From Vanessa cardui (taxonomy: Eukaryota > Arthropoda > Insecta > Lepidoptera > Nymphalidae), in contig NC_061131.1 of NCBI RefSeq assembly GCF_905220365.1, forward strand, positions 5,022,001 to 5,086,000: a stretch of DNA of 64,000 bases. The letters are read 5' to 3'. Every line of letters starts with the position of its first letter. Positions within the stretch are counted from its first letter, which is position 1. Positions 22,869 to 37,800 of this stretch are shown one piece after another. The translations under genes were made by a program, and so were the position numbers. The notes beneath the pieces were generated by a model. That model saw only the letters and a list, made by a program, of their open reading frames with translations, was not told the DNA's origin and did not search any database.

Positions 22869-25800
22869 GTAAGTTATATCTGATTAATATTTTGGCAAAA
22901 GTTTTATGTGTTACTTTAACAGAAGGAAAATTTAAATTTAATTTAATTAATTATTTGAAAGCAAGTAAACATTTTTTTTTAATTTTTTAGAATACTTTTT
23001 TGCGTGGTAAAAATACTTTATTAAGTTTGAATAAATGAAAAACAAATATTAAAAAGTGTCTTATAATTTAGCACGATTTTGTACAGCTGTTTTAGTATAT
23101 AATTATTTCTCATCTAGTTTAATTATTTATTTATTCCTAAACGAAAGAAATACCGAATAATGTCATATTCGTAAGCTTACGGAATAAAAATGAATCATTT
23201 AAAATATTAGTTAATACTCGTCTTAATATTTTTATGATATAATCGTATAATAAAACTGGTGATATTAAAATATTCAGCAGATGATAATGTTATGTATGTT
23301 ATTTTCATTGCGAATAACACATTTGTTCAAATATTTAAATAGAACCATAATATTGGCACAATTGTACGTTTATCTCAAACGCTTTCGAAAATACTCTATG
23401 TTATTGTTTATTCAAACCACCAACCACCATTCAACATAATAAATGGTGAATTATTTTAAAGGATTCAAAAACATTCAATTAATTTATTCACTTTGAGGTT
23501 TTCATCTGTAATGTTTCCAACTTTCGGTTGTTCATACTTTGCCATTACAAATTTGGGGGTAGCCCGAATTGAATTTCATTCATGATTGAACTCACGATGG
23601 TTTATTTTATCTCAAATGTTACGATCTCTTGAATGCTTTTTAATTCTCAAGGAACTCTAAACAATTGATCTGCAGCAGATTTTAAAGTATCTCTATACCA
23701 AATACCAATATAAACCTATGTTGGTATTTGGATTTTCGATACCATATACATATATTAGATCAATATGGGGTTTGACCAAAGTTTGGGCCAATCAAGAAAT
23801 TCAAAATTTGTATCACAATTCACGAATATAATTAATTGGACAACAAATAGTAGACTATTGGGTGCCAATCTAATATCTTACTAAACATATTATTTCCATT
23901 AACTTGATTTGTTCTTTATTCAAGTATATCAAAAAGAAAGCAGATAGTGTAGGATGAGGAAATCTTATCTGCTTTTATATTTCCTTATTCCCAATTTAGG
24001 ATAATACTCATTTGAAGACCGAAAATCGAGCGATGTTATCAATCTCCATTAAAAGGAAAATAATTTTGACTCTGAGGGTGTGAAATGACAAGCTAATTAA
24101 TTACCTCCTTAGGCAATCTTACACGCAATTAATTCTACTTATCCTGGATTCAGGATAATAACAATTAACAAAATCAAAATTAGACGATTGTAATTTTGAA
24201 GTTTTGTAACTAACTATCTTGTAACTTGTACAGTCATAAGAGTATTTCAAAAATAATATTTTAATTCTTTTTAGATAACTTTATTCTTTTCTTCGGTTAT
24301 TCGAAAGTCTGTGATATTTCTTTTCGGAACCAGTAGTAGACTTATGATAAACAATAAATGTAATGCTTGATTTTAATTTTCACTTTGCTAGTTGTATTTG
24401 TTTATTACTAAACTAGTTTCACTTACATTATTTTTAAGAAATGCTAATTTAAGAAATGCATGTCTATCTATATATGGGGATCTAGTGGACATCTAAATCA
24501 CGTTGCAGTCTACTTATAACATACCCTGTTTATCTTTAACTTGTATTACTATATATTGCAGCCACTTTAAACTTGAACTATACATATCTGTTTCAATCTC
24601 ACTATTCCTAAGGGACAGAGCGCAAAGTTACTCAATAACCGTCCTCGATAAACGGACTGTCGTCAGACGTAGATTTCAAACGCCATAAGTAGATCTTGAT
24701 TAATGCATTTAATTATAAGAATGAATCCTGTTACACCAAGTTACATTTCGACTTGACAAAGTACATTCTTCCTAGGGCAGGGAATATGGTTCTATAATAA
24801 AATTGCGCAGAACACTTACCTATAGCAAAATAAAAAAAAACTTAACAAAATTAAATCATATTATAATGGAAAGGATTATATAAATGACATGAGCTTGCTC
24901 TTAATATTCATTGAAAATCATATATCATACAAATTTAAATATTCATTGCATATAAATTATTTTGAGTCGAAAGAGAACTACCGAGTTTCATGTATGTGCT
25001 TCTCAGCAGAATCAACATTCCGAAGCATTGGTATCTTTATATTCAAGTTGAATGAATCAAAAGTACTTACAAGATTCTTGAATAAAGCATATTTTTATTT
25101 CATTTCCTTATAAGTTTATCGGAAATCCTCAGAAATTGATTTGTTTTTGTGTTCCTTATATATCATGTTTCTGAACGTTTATTTTGTTTGATATATCTTG
25201 TGTGGAAATATTGATATGGACTTTAAACTGTTTTCAACCGACGCGTAATTGCATATTGATTACTTTCATAGTATACTTTATTTGTAATTATTAATTATTA
25301 TACCATTTTATTCATGGCTTCGAACGCAATGTTTTCAGTTAAAGATTAGTTGATCCATCGGCTGGACCGCTTGGGCTTTTTTTATTACGTAGAACAGCGT
25401 AATTATTGTATTCAATTTCGATTGAATATTTTTTTCTTGGAAGAATATCCAATTCCACGTAGGTGTGGATAATAATTAATTTTTGGTCTACGAATTAGTA
25501 GATTAAACATAGTTACACTATGACGAAATTTAGTCAAAAATTAAATGTTCAAGTATATCGGTAACTTTTATTATATCATTTATTGTTTATTTTAATTACA
25601 AAACAATGTTAATTGTTTCTTTCATGTTTACGTAAATCTACTGAAATACTGGTTTATTTATATATTATGTTTATTATAAGATTTTAAATTAATTTTAAAT
25701 TTAATTTCGAGTTATTTTGCCATGGTTTTTATTTTTGTTCGGTGGAGCTGGATATTTCGACATAATCTTGTTCACGTGAACATACTAATTCTATACTATT

Positions 25801-28800
25801 CTCTATTAATATTATAAATGTAAAAGTAACGTTATCTGTCTCTCTGTTGCTCTTTCACACCCAAACCACTGAATTGAATTTGATGAAATTTGGTATGAAA
25901 CAAATTTGTACTGCAATGAAGAACATAGGGTACTTTTTTGCCTAAATCATGACAACTAAACCCCTAAAAATCGAGCGAAACCGAGGGCGAAAACTAGCAT
26001 CTTATAGTTTAATATATTGAACAAATTAAGGTTGACCTTAAACTAATCCTTTGTTCCTGATAAGCTAGATTTAAATCTTCCCAGTCTATTATAAATTAAC
26101 GGCTGAAAGAATGTCATCTCCGTCAATGGACAATGAAATTATAAGTAATATTTTCATTTCCTTAATCTCCGCCAAACCAGGGTTAATAAAGATGAAGATG
26201 TTTTGTTCCTTGTAATGTAATTTAATTGACTCGCTTACCCATATAACCTCAACAAAGTATACAATTTATTTACTATTTCAACGTAGAATGAGCAAAGAAT
26301 TCGTGATACCAGGTGCGCTTCCTCGAAGCTCGATTACCACTAAAAGATGCAAGACCGAGCTTTATTAAAAAACTACAATTCTTCGTTAAAAATCATCTTT
26401 ACGACCAGTATTTAAAGTAATAGTTATTTATGTATTGAATCATAAGTAACTTTGTTATTGACTTCTGTTTCGATCAGTTGGTGGGTAAAATACAATGTCT
26501 AATTTTATATTAACATATAAAATCCTTGTTATAAAGTTTCTTATGTTAACGTAGCTAAAAACTTTATGAGGCTTTGAGCATGCATGTACATTGTACATGC
26601 TTTTGCTTTTGCCATGCATATTGTTAGGATCGTAGTGATGATGAGTTGACTAAGTAACTCTCATTATTTTCACACATTGAACCTTTGTGTCCATAATTAT
26701 GACAGTGAATATCAATTAGTATTAGTTTTCAGTGAAAAAAAACAACGTACAGTCTTTAACGGCGTATACAAGCATAAGTGCCATTATTTTTTGGACAGAT
26801 CAATTTAACAGAAGTCCATTATTGTCAGTGAAAATGAAGAAACATTGAATAAAACAATTAACTTTCCATATGTTTTAATGCGTTCGATTTTTGAAAGTCC
26901 ATGTTATAAGATGTCCATTTTGGCTCCCCTGATTTATTAGGTTGGGGAAAAAGTCTTTTGGCATTTAGTATGTATGAACTTGTAATAAAATTTCTTTGGC
27001 TATACCATTTGTATCTGGCTGGTTTTGGTATCATTAAAAAGTTTTAACTTTAAAGAAGGCACTTCCAAATTCAAATTAGGAATTTGTGTGATTTTCATTT
27101 GTTTTTGTTGTTGTTAAAATGAGTGAATCTAAAGAAGAAATTCGATACGTTTAAAAATTTTACTATAAAAAAGGTAAAAATGCAACTCAAGCCGCGAAAA
27201 AAAATTGTGATGTTTATGGACCTAATGCAGTATCTGTGAGTGTAGCGCAAGTTTGGTTTAAGCGTTTTCAAGCCGGAAATTTTGATATCAAAGATGCATC
27301 TCGCTCTGGTCGCCCTGTTACGGACAATATTGATGCCATTTTTGAAAAAGTGGAGCAAGATCGGCATATTAGTAGTTACGATGTAGCTGAATAACTGGCA
27401 ATTGACCACAAAACGGTTTTGACTCATTTGAATAAAGCTGGGTACACAAAAAAGCTCGATATATGGGTGCCTCATGAACTCACTGAAAGAAACCTAATGA
27501 ACCGTGTACTCATTTGTGATTCTTTATTACGACATAATGAAACCGAACCATTTTTGAAGAAGCTGATGATGAAAAGTGGCTCACATACGACAAGAACGTG
27601 CGAAATAGATCGTGGTCAAAGGCCGGTCAAGCTTCACAGACTGTGGCAAAACCCGGATTAACTCGCAACAAGGTAATGCTGTGTGTATGGTGGGATTGGA
27701 AGGGCATCATTCATTATGAGCTGTTACCGCCCGGCAGGACCATCGATTCAGAACTGTATTGCGAACAATTGATGAGATTGAAGCAAGAAATTGAGAGAAA
27801 GCGGCCAGAATTGATCAACAGAAGGGGTGTGGTTTTTCACCATGACAACGCTAGACCTCACACATCTTTAGCTACTCAACAAAAATTACGAGAGTTTGGC
27901 TGGGAGGTATTAATGCATCCGCCGTATAGTCCTGACCTTGCACCTTCAGATTTTCATCTGTTTCGATCTCTGCAGAATTCCTTAGGCAGTGTCAAGTTAA
28001 CATCACGAGAGGACTGCCAAAACCACTTGCCGCAGTTTTTCGATCAGAAGCCCCAAAATTTTTACAGCAATGGGATCATGTCACTACCAACAAGATGGCA
28101 AAAAGTTATGGAACAAAATGGCACCTACATACTTTAGTCAAATGTAAATAAACTATAAAAAAAACTTTTTGAATTTTCATATAAAATACGAAGAAACTTT
28201 TTCCCCAACCTATTATATTCTATATTTAGGATATCAGTGCTGATACAAATTCGGGTCCACTTTTATTCGACCCAAAATAGTAATATGAATAGCTGATTAG
28301 GTCTTCATTAAATGCGATTCAGGATTTGCCTAAGTTTATATGTGGGTTAACCCGGTCTGAAAAGGATAAAACGGAAACCATAAATACGCTATCTTCATCA
28401 AATCTTTCAATCGCAAAATACATCGCCTATTTTGGTCAGGTCTGTTGTGATTTTGCCTCATTACCTTCTGTTTCGTGGTCAGATAATTTTAAACCACCGC
28501 AGAATCATTTTATGCACTATTTCAAAATTGTACTATTATATTATTTGTACGTAAGTCTTTTTTAATATAGATAAGAAAATAATAATGTGTAGGTTTATGC
28601 TATATCTATATTTACGATGAATGAGTCGTTTAACAATACAATTTGGACAGAATTTTAATGTATTTCCTACCGCGAAGAAGCTAAGTCAGTAATAAACTTA
28701 AATCGTCTAGGCTGTTTTTGTTAGATTCAGGCAGGATAAATTTAATTATATTTAACGGACATAACTTTCCATACCAAATATTTCAAAAGAGTTCCTAATG

Positions 28801-31800
28801 AGTTTCTTGTTGGTTCTTACTTAATTCTACGGAAGTATTAACATTCAGAATATTTTTAATAAAATACTAAAAAATGATAGTTCGAAAGTGCTCACAATTT
28901 CATTGTATAATTGTAAATAAAAATAAGATAAGTTTTTCAATTTTTTTCTAATTAAAGGACAGTCTTCACAAACTAACAAGACGTTGTTTCCTGAAATAAA
29001 AAGTTTCGTAAGAAAAACTTTTTACGTAGGTGAATAGATTTTTGTCGCTTCCAATAGTTCCAGTAGTTCTTGTTACTTTGAGTATTTTTAGTTATTTATT
29101 TAATTTCTTTACTGTAAATTATTGACAAACATTTTTAAAAAGCATTTCTAATATATTTTCTTCATACTACACAGAAAACAAAAGCAAACAAACGAGGAAA
29201 GCCGATAAGCGAAAAAGGGAAGGCGATTCGAAAAAAGGATCGTTTTTAGTAAATCTCAAAGCGCTTAGTAGGACTTAAAGATAGCTATTATCTAGCTAAA
29301 ATAAGAAATATGTTGGAGACTATCGGATATCCAAAGAAAAAATACATCAAAGTTTCTGTTGAGTAAATGCCATCATAAAAGATTCAAGGAATTACTAATT
29401 AAGCGTAAAGCTTGTGTTAGGAGCGGATTTGATTATAGCACAATTGAGTAGGATTTTTTTACCGCATAACTTATTTTCAAACACATTTGTATCATAAAGA
29501 CGATGGCTCGTTCGCTATAATACGTCAGTCTAATCCAAAGGTTGTGGGTCGAAGCCGTGACCAATGTGTTTTCGATGTGATTATGACGATGAACGAGTCG
29601 ATATGGCCCAGTGGTTAGAACGCGTGCATCTTAACCGATTATTATGGGTCAAACCCAGGCAAGCACCGCTTGTCCTTAATTTGTCTTTATAATTCATCTC
29701 GTGCTCAGCGGTGAAGGAAAACATCGTGAGGAAGCCTGCATGTGACAAATTTCATAGAAATTTTGCCACATGTGTATTCCACCAACCCTCATTGGAACAG
29801 CGTGGTGGAAAAAGTTCCAAACCTTCTCCTCAAAAGGAGAGGAGGCCTTTATCCCAGCAGTGGGTTTTTACAGACTTACATTTTGTATTGTGATTCCACA
29901 CTATCATACACATACCATTAATAAATATAACAATATCGACCATTGTGCAAATTCTCGTAACATTGTTAACGTTACTTATCGTAAAACGTAAGCAATAACA
30001 TGCTTTTCCAAACAACTATTTGCTTTTTCACGTAATATAAGTGACGTCAAGTTCTAACTAAGACTACAGGGTCACTGAGAGATTTGTTATCATGAACAAA
30101 TACACAATAATACATTGATATTCCTTCTATTATGATTTATAAACAGAATCTACATTCTCTTTTATTAAAAAAAAAAACATACATATATGGACTCTTTATA
30201 ATGTTACAAGTATTAATTCAAACGATGAGACAACAAAATCAAAAACACTCTTTTTATTTATCTCAATTTTCATTGGTCGACGGTCTTATGACGTAATAAA
30301 CAACCAATGAGCGCTCACTATTTAGTGACATAAGTAAATCCTCCTTTGACAATCGTTACAGTAATTGGTAGTTAATCTCTGAAACTAAATCTATGGAGTA
30401 ATTCCCATCTGTATTGTAATATACGTCTTTAATATAGAAAGTGAACGAAATTATTCCTGATATTTTTAATTTCTTAGTTTTAATTAATTATAGTTTAACT
30501 GAAGTTGACTTGTGGTTTTAATGCTTCATAAACAATATTAATTATGTTTTTTATCGTGTGAGACTAATTATAAGTTGATGGGAGTATTAATCTTTTTCGA
30601 GAATTGAATCAAATAAACACAGATCATTATTATGAAATCGTTTCAAAAACTTGGTCATCTTAAATCTTCAACTTAAAAACAATGAAATATCTACATTATA
30701 TTTTAAAGTCAATAATTTAATTAATTTAAATTGTACAAAGTTATTAAAAGAAATACAAATATCACACACAATTCATAATCCCTATCTAGGATACGAGATG
30801 AAATTTAAAACAGATATTAGAACAATGCATTAATCCAGACCAATAATATTTTGCAAAACCGATATTAGAAGTGTGCAAAACAAAATATGAACTTCACATA
30901 ATCATATTAAAAGCATCCTTTGGCAATAACTGATAACAGTTGAATAAGAACAGCATACATTGAAACATGCAATCCTTAATTACGTCCTTCATTTTTAATA
31001 ATAGTAAAGTCAAATTGTTATCTCAACTGTTAAAATGCTACAAGTGCCGTTGAATACCAACAAAAATGATCTCTATATGTTAAGAAGCCTGCTTGTATGC
31101 CTAAATACAATCGGTTTAAAGGTACGGTTTATACACTATAAAACCTTCACCATTAAGAGTGGTATACTACTACGCCTAAAATACCCCAGTCAGATGAAAT
31201 GATGCTTTAGTATGGGAAACATAGTAAAGGGAAACCCCTGTGGCCCGTAACTAAGTTTGCTTTAGGTCACCCAGGAGCCTCTTCATGAATTTGAAAATTA
31301 CACGTAACAACGTATGGTATTCGATAAATTATTTTTATAATAAATCATATTTGAATTTGGATAAAATTATGAAAATATGTTTAAAATTATCCATGACGAA
31401 CAAAAAATAAATATACTATATAATACATAATATTCTCTATTTTTCACGACATAAAAAAAAACGACGATATAAATGGATTCATCTATAATATCATAATTAA
31501 TATTAGTTTCATCAGTAACAAATAATAACTACGTTGATGTAATAGGCGTTAATTACTTTGGATAAATATTTATATGTTCTAGCGGTCGCTGATTGGTCGA
31601 AATTCGACTGTCATTCTCATTATAGACCGTCAATTGATTCATTCATGAGAGATAAGAAAAGCGCTTAGCTGTCAAAAATTTTTCTTGAAACCTTGTCATC
31701 GTGATTATTACCAAGTACCAATGCAGATAAGTTTTTGACTGATCCGATATATGAGAAGCTACAGTGATATCGCTTCTCATGACATTGATACATATAGCTA

Positions 31801-34800
31801 TGTTAGAAAAAGTTTTAAGAATATGTTAACCTCTTAGCTTAATTAGTGTCATGTTTTTTTTTTATCTTGAGCTTTGTTTGTTGTTCTTTTATATTGTTTT
31901 CATATTATTGTTTTTATTTATTTAATATCTATAAAAATAAATAAACAATTAAAAAAACACTAATTTTGTAAGAAGCTCCAAAGATTTTTATTTTTTATAT
32001 GACAAATGTTTTCATTAGCAGTATAATAAAGATGCTGATGATGATTTTCCAATATAAACTTTGAGTAATTGCATTGATTTGCTGTCTGCGCAATTTTTGT
32101 AAAGGGGTACAAAGTTTTTGTTTCACGTATTCATATATTTTATACATATTATACAAATAATGTATACGCAAGGCGAATAACGCAAACACATTTTTATACA
32201 AACCCAATATTATTATTTTGCCTCTACCAACATCGCTACTTATAATAAAAAAAGTATAAAATGTTATTTAACAATAGATTTCTGTTTCGCCTACTGAATT
32301 CAACGTTCTTCAATTTTCATATCAAAATTTAAATGTAATTACGAATTGTCATCAGAATAGGATCTTGACATCAGCTCTCTAGCAATAATTGTCGTATGAC
32401 ATGACAGCGACCAATTGTCATATTTACGTTGACAGCTCGTGGTATAGCCATTTCATTACGCCTAAATTACTTAATAGAAAAATCTTGTTAACAGTTTATC
32501 GGATCTTATGTTTTAATTCCTTAGTACAGTACGACACAACTTAGATGTCGCATCGGCAAAATTCGTAAAACCGATCACATCCGAATTAAGTACGCTATCC
32601 CAAATTATCAATATTTATTTCTCACGCGAATATGATATTTGCATAAACGTAATAACTTGTAATATTATATGACCTAATATATTCGTCAATTTGACGCGTC
32701 GATTTACATTCACTTGCTTTCTCTGGCGCGTGAATCTATAGCGACGAATAGCGTTGAATGGCGCGATAGGGAGCTATTTCTATTGGTTGTGTAAATCGGC
32801 AGTAATCGGTTTTATTTTCATTCCATTGCATTTTCCGATGCTACATCTAATTTGTGTCTTACTATACGTATTCGTATAACAAATGGTTTAATTTAATTTT
32901 CATTGTAATATTTTATTCCAGTGGAATATAAAGTTTCTTTTTTTTCTTCTCACGCTGTATTTTACATATTTGTATCGATGTAAATTTTTGTCAATAAAAT
33001 TAATTAGCCAGTGCAATACTTATTTATAAATAAAGATTTTGGCTTTACGTTTCGATCAAGCTTGAGCTAGTGACTTATATCTGGTAGCTGCTGCTGCTGG
33101 GTTTAAAATTCAGGTCGGGTTGATAAAAAATCTTGGGTTTTTCATTCGGAAATTCATAGTAGCGGCCCCGAGTCTGTAATATTGAAATAATGTAAGCAGT
33201 TGCAAGTATTTTTGATCATGTTGCATTCGCTGTCCCAACAGATTATGAGGGTGTGGAATTAGAGAGTGAGGTATTAGACTCGATATTTTCTGTGTAGTTT
33301 GCTAGTCTCCTATAAGACTAGCAAACTTTACTCGGTGGTAGGGCTTTGTGCAAGCTCGTCTGGGTAGGTACCACCAACTCATCAGTTATTCTACCGCCAA
33401 ATAACAGTACTCAGTATTGTTGTGTTCCGGTTTGAAGGGTGAGTGAGCCAGTGTAACTACAGGCACAAGGGACATAACATCTTAGTTCCCAAGGTTAGTA
33501 GCACATTGACGATGTAAGGAATAGTTAATATTTCTTACAGCGTAATTGTCTATGGGTGATGGTGTCAACTTACCATCAGGTGGCCCATATGGTCGTTCGC
33601 CAACCTATACCATAAAACAAAACAAGCAAACAAGATTTGTCAACGCGGTCGACATCTGTCGAGACGTTTTAATCAATGAACAGCATATGCGATAGACGTT
33701 TGTTAAAAAAAATAAAAATAAAATCTAAATATTATTACAAAGCAAAACTTTTTAAAAGTCGAAAGTTTGTGAGTTCAGATATGAATTTCCAAGTGATCAA
33801 GCTTAAATTTCATTAAAGAGTTTTTACACGGTTCGGATATTGGATATCGTATTTGTTGAATTTCAAAAGCTAGAGATAATTAAACTTTTGACTTATTCTT
33901 TTTATTAATTTCGAAATTATATTTTAATATTTTCCCTTTTTGTTTAAATGACATGAACAAGTGACAAAGGTCTCGTGTACATGGATATTCAATTGGGAAG
34001 CCTCGTCTGAATATTGAATATATAGCCTGAATATTCTAGCATATATAAGCCTATAAATTATTTTAAATAAAATTTTATAATTTATCATTAAAGGTTGTAT
34101 AGCTTCTAAATATTGATTTATATTAATGCAATAGATACTTTTTGGTTTGACTTTTTATAAATAAAAGTAAAAAAGATAAAATAAATAAATAATGATAAGG
34201 ATAATATCTTATGTAATAAATAAATATCTAAATGTATTATTTATTGTTCCCGTTTACTTGAAGCTGGGTCTTCACGTATAATTTCTATTGAGATATATGA
34301 TATAAGTTTTTTAAATTAATGACAATTACCCAAATAATATGATAATTAATATACACGTACTGAAGCTTACTTTATAAAAGAATATTATTATCTTTGACGA
34401 CCTCCGTGGTCGAGTGGCGTGTTCACCGGTTTTCATGGGTACGCTACTACGAGGCCCAGGGTTCGATTCCCGGCTGAGTCAATGTAGATTATCATTCCTT
34501 TTCTATGTTGTCTTGGGTCTGGGTGTTTGTGGTACCGTCGTCGTCGTCTGATTTTCCATAACACAAGTGCTTTAGCTACTTACATTATGATCAGAGTAAT
34601 ATATGTGATGTTGTCTCATATTTATTTATTTCATTTATAAAAACAATCTATAGTCTTTAATTCAATTATAATCAAGGTATCGTACATGACACATTTCTGT
34701 TTGATAATAAAAGACCTATATTGGCTGACCTGTTAAGTGGGTAGGCGATAACTGATAAAAATGTCATGAAAAGTAAGTGGCTATTGATAATAAGGGTTAA

Positions 34801-37800
34801 GAGGAAATTGTCACTTATAAGGGAATTAGACGCTTTTTACATAAAAGTAAAAGGTCGGAAGTGATTATGTTCGAATATGAAATAAATAAATGGCAAAGAT
34901 TTTAAAAATACTTTTTTGTGTTTTATTAGAAATCTATTGAGTTCTTAAATATAAAAAAAATGTATGGCGTATGGTCTTATGTTATAAACGTCAATGTAGT
35001 AAAAAATGATACAATAGCGTTTATTTGAGTTAGTATTGTTTATTATTTGATTTATACGCTAAGTCGAAGCTTAAGTTATCACTGAAAGAGATCCGTTTGA
35101 TCTTTGCTTTATCTTTTTATTAATTTACGTAAGAAAAACTGAGTAATGTTATTTGGTATTATTAATAACTAGCTGAACTTGATTACGATGTGGCTTTACT
35201 CAACGAAATTTATGAAACTTTAGCTATGACATACCAATGGTCACCCACAATTTACTCCCTTGAGGAGTGAATTTTAAAAGTAGCCTCTCCTATTCCAGGT
35301 CTTAAACATTTCTATATATAAGTGCATCTCAATTAGTTCCATCGAACATAGCTTGAAGTAGTAACAGACAGAGTTACTTTCATATTTATAATATTAGTAT
35401 ACATTCGAACATAAGCATTATCTTCCTTAGAGAAATATTATATACTATCACGGTACAAAAAATATACGTAAGTAATACTAAATAGTATTAGCCTTTGTCC
35501 ATTCCAGGAAACATTTTTATCATAAGAATGTTTTAAGGGTGTAGATATAATGTGAGCGTTATTCTCAAAGAATACGCTGAATTTAGATAACTTAATCTAC
35601 ATATATCTATTCCATTTAGTACTTGTTGACACGAGTGACATAGCAGCTAATACTATTGACAACGATCTTTTTCAACCGTTAATGTATCTTTGTCAACCGA
35701 TTAGGTATTGATATTTATATAATAAAGTAAAGTAACAGCCCGTAAATTTCCCACTGCTGGGATAAGGCCTCCTCATCCATTAGGAGAGGGTTTGTAATAT
35801 ATTCCACGACGCTGTTCCTATGCGGGTTGGTGGAATGCCATGTGGTAGAATTTCGATGAAATTAGACACATGCAGGTTTTCGCACGATGTTTACCTTCAC
35901 CGCCGAGCACGAGGTGAATCATAAATACAAATTAAGTAATAGTGATGCTTGCCTAGGTTTTAAGTCGCTTTACACTTCTCGCGGGCGATCCGCCCTGGGA
36001 GCTCCAGGCAGAGGTGCTCGCGGAAGTGTACCGGTTCCGGGTCGAGGTGAGGGACCGCGGCGACCGTCCAGGGTCAACGGAGATCGGGCGGATCAGGACT
36101 CTAGCCCAGCAAGCCCTGATCGTCCGATGGCAGGAGGATCTGGGGTCACCCACAGCAGGCCTGGCGACAGTGGAGGCGATCCGTCCCCACTTGAGTCGAT
36201 GGGTTGAAAGGAAGCACGGCACACTGTCGTACAGAATGACGCAGGTACTTACCGGGCACGGATGCTTCGGTAAGTACCTGCACGCGATAGCGCGGCGGGA
36301 GGAAACATCCTCCTGCCACGAGTGTGGTGCGCCAGTGGACACGGCGTACCACACCCTGTACGAGTGTGCTGCGTGGGGACCCCAGAGGCACATCCTTGCG
36401 GCGACTATGGGTGGAGACCTCTCGCTACCGAGCGTTATCAACGCCATGCTCAGTAGCGAGATGTGCTGGTCAGAGATGCGCTCCTTCTGCGAAAGTGTCA
36501 TGTCGCAGAAGGAAGCCGCGGAGCGGGAGCGGGAAAATAATGCCGCCGCCGACTCGCTCCGCAGAAGACGACCGGGGAGGAGGAAAAGGCGCTACGCGCA
36601 CCTTCTCCCCCCGCCTCAATAGGCGCCGCAGGGACCAGGGGGGGTCCCAGTACCCCGGGAATTCCCCGTAGGAGTTGGAGGCCCGCATAGGCGGGCCGAC
36701 CGTCAGGGCGTCACGGTAGCATGCGTAAGCGATCCCGTGGCGTCCGCCGAAAGACGGAGAGGGTACCGCTGGTTTTTTAGTGGGTAAACCCGGCGTACTT
36801 GGGCGCACGAGGCGTCCAGGGCTCCGGGGAGTCCCACACACCCCCCCACTTTCCATCACGTGGGGGAAGCGCGTAAAGCGTTTTTCCAGCGAGAAAAAAA
36901 AAAAAAAAAAAAAAAAAAAAGGTTTTAAGTCGCAATCGTCGGTTAAGATACACGTGTTCTAACCACTGGGCCATCTCAGCTCAATTTTATATAATATTTA
37001 TATGAAAGTAGCGAAATATTATACTAAAACATCAGAATGTAGTCTACTGAACAAAACAGGCAAGAAAATTAGTAGTTACTCTTTTTTCACCAATTACATT
37101 GCATGCATATATAATACAATAAAACGTATTATCCATGTTATCACTCTTAAAATATGTTTGCCCTGTATAATGATTATAAATGTCAACACACTTATGAACG
37201 GCAAAATTAACGTGATAATTAGCACTTTGGAATCTCTTCGCTAGCAGTTATTTATTTTCTAACTTTAATTAATGAAAGTTTCTTAATCCCACTTTCATAA
37301 ATATACAAGTCGAATAACTTAGATTTTCTATCATCAAATAGTTAATACTAATTGTTGCCCGCGGCTTCGCTCGCAATTTAGGGGATTGGCTGTCACGTGT
37401 TAGGCAAAAAGTGGAATATATTCTTCTTTAAAATTTGCTTAATTTTAAATTTCATCAAATTCGGTTCATTGGTTTGGTAGTAAAACAGCGAACAGACAGA
37501 GTTACTTTCATATTTACAATATTAGTAGATATATACGTAAATAATATCAAATATTTTAAGTATCTTTTCTATTATATAATTTATGACAAAAATAATTGAT
37601 AAATGGGGAAACGCATTGGTGTACAAGTGGATGTATCTTAATTAACGACAATCTTACTTAGTGTACCTATTGATTTTAAAAAAAGTTGTAATATACATTC
37701 TAGATAATAGTTTCTAATTTAATTTATTACTTAACTGTTTTCGTCGTTAAAATGAAATGAAAGGGAATTATTGTCCGAAAAATTGTAGTTTTTAGGCGCC

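Larger units (their letters stand above)
35734..36982 (-). mobile_element. SINE family 1 copy split by a LINE insertion
   Basis: Minus-strand SINE sequence occupies 35734-35968 (CCCACTGCTGGGATAAGGCC to GCTTGCCTAGGTTTTAAGTC) and resumes at 36921-36982 (TCGGTTAAGATACACGTG to GGGCCATCTCAGCTC). The break falls in the tRNA-like head, with the 952-bp LINE between. Confidence 0.9.

Noticed and set aside
27095..27475. Minus-strand 126-codon open frame
   Set aside because: It is antisense to the mariner transposase.
34398..34490. A tRNA gene
   Set aside because: A B box is present, but the arms do not pair as a cloverleaf and an inverted copy with the same body exists at 43290-43517, so it is a SINE head.
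35887..36974. Several overlapping open frames on both strands in the LINE
   Set aside because: High GC and few stops in the LINE create long false frames. Only 35969-36622 on + shows LINE protein motifs.
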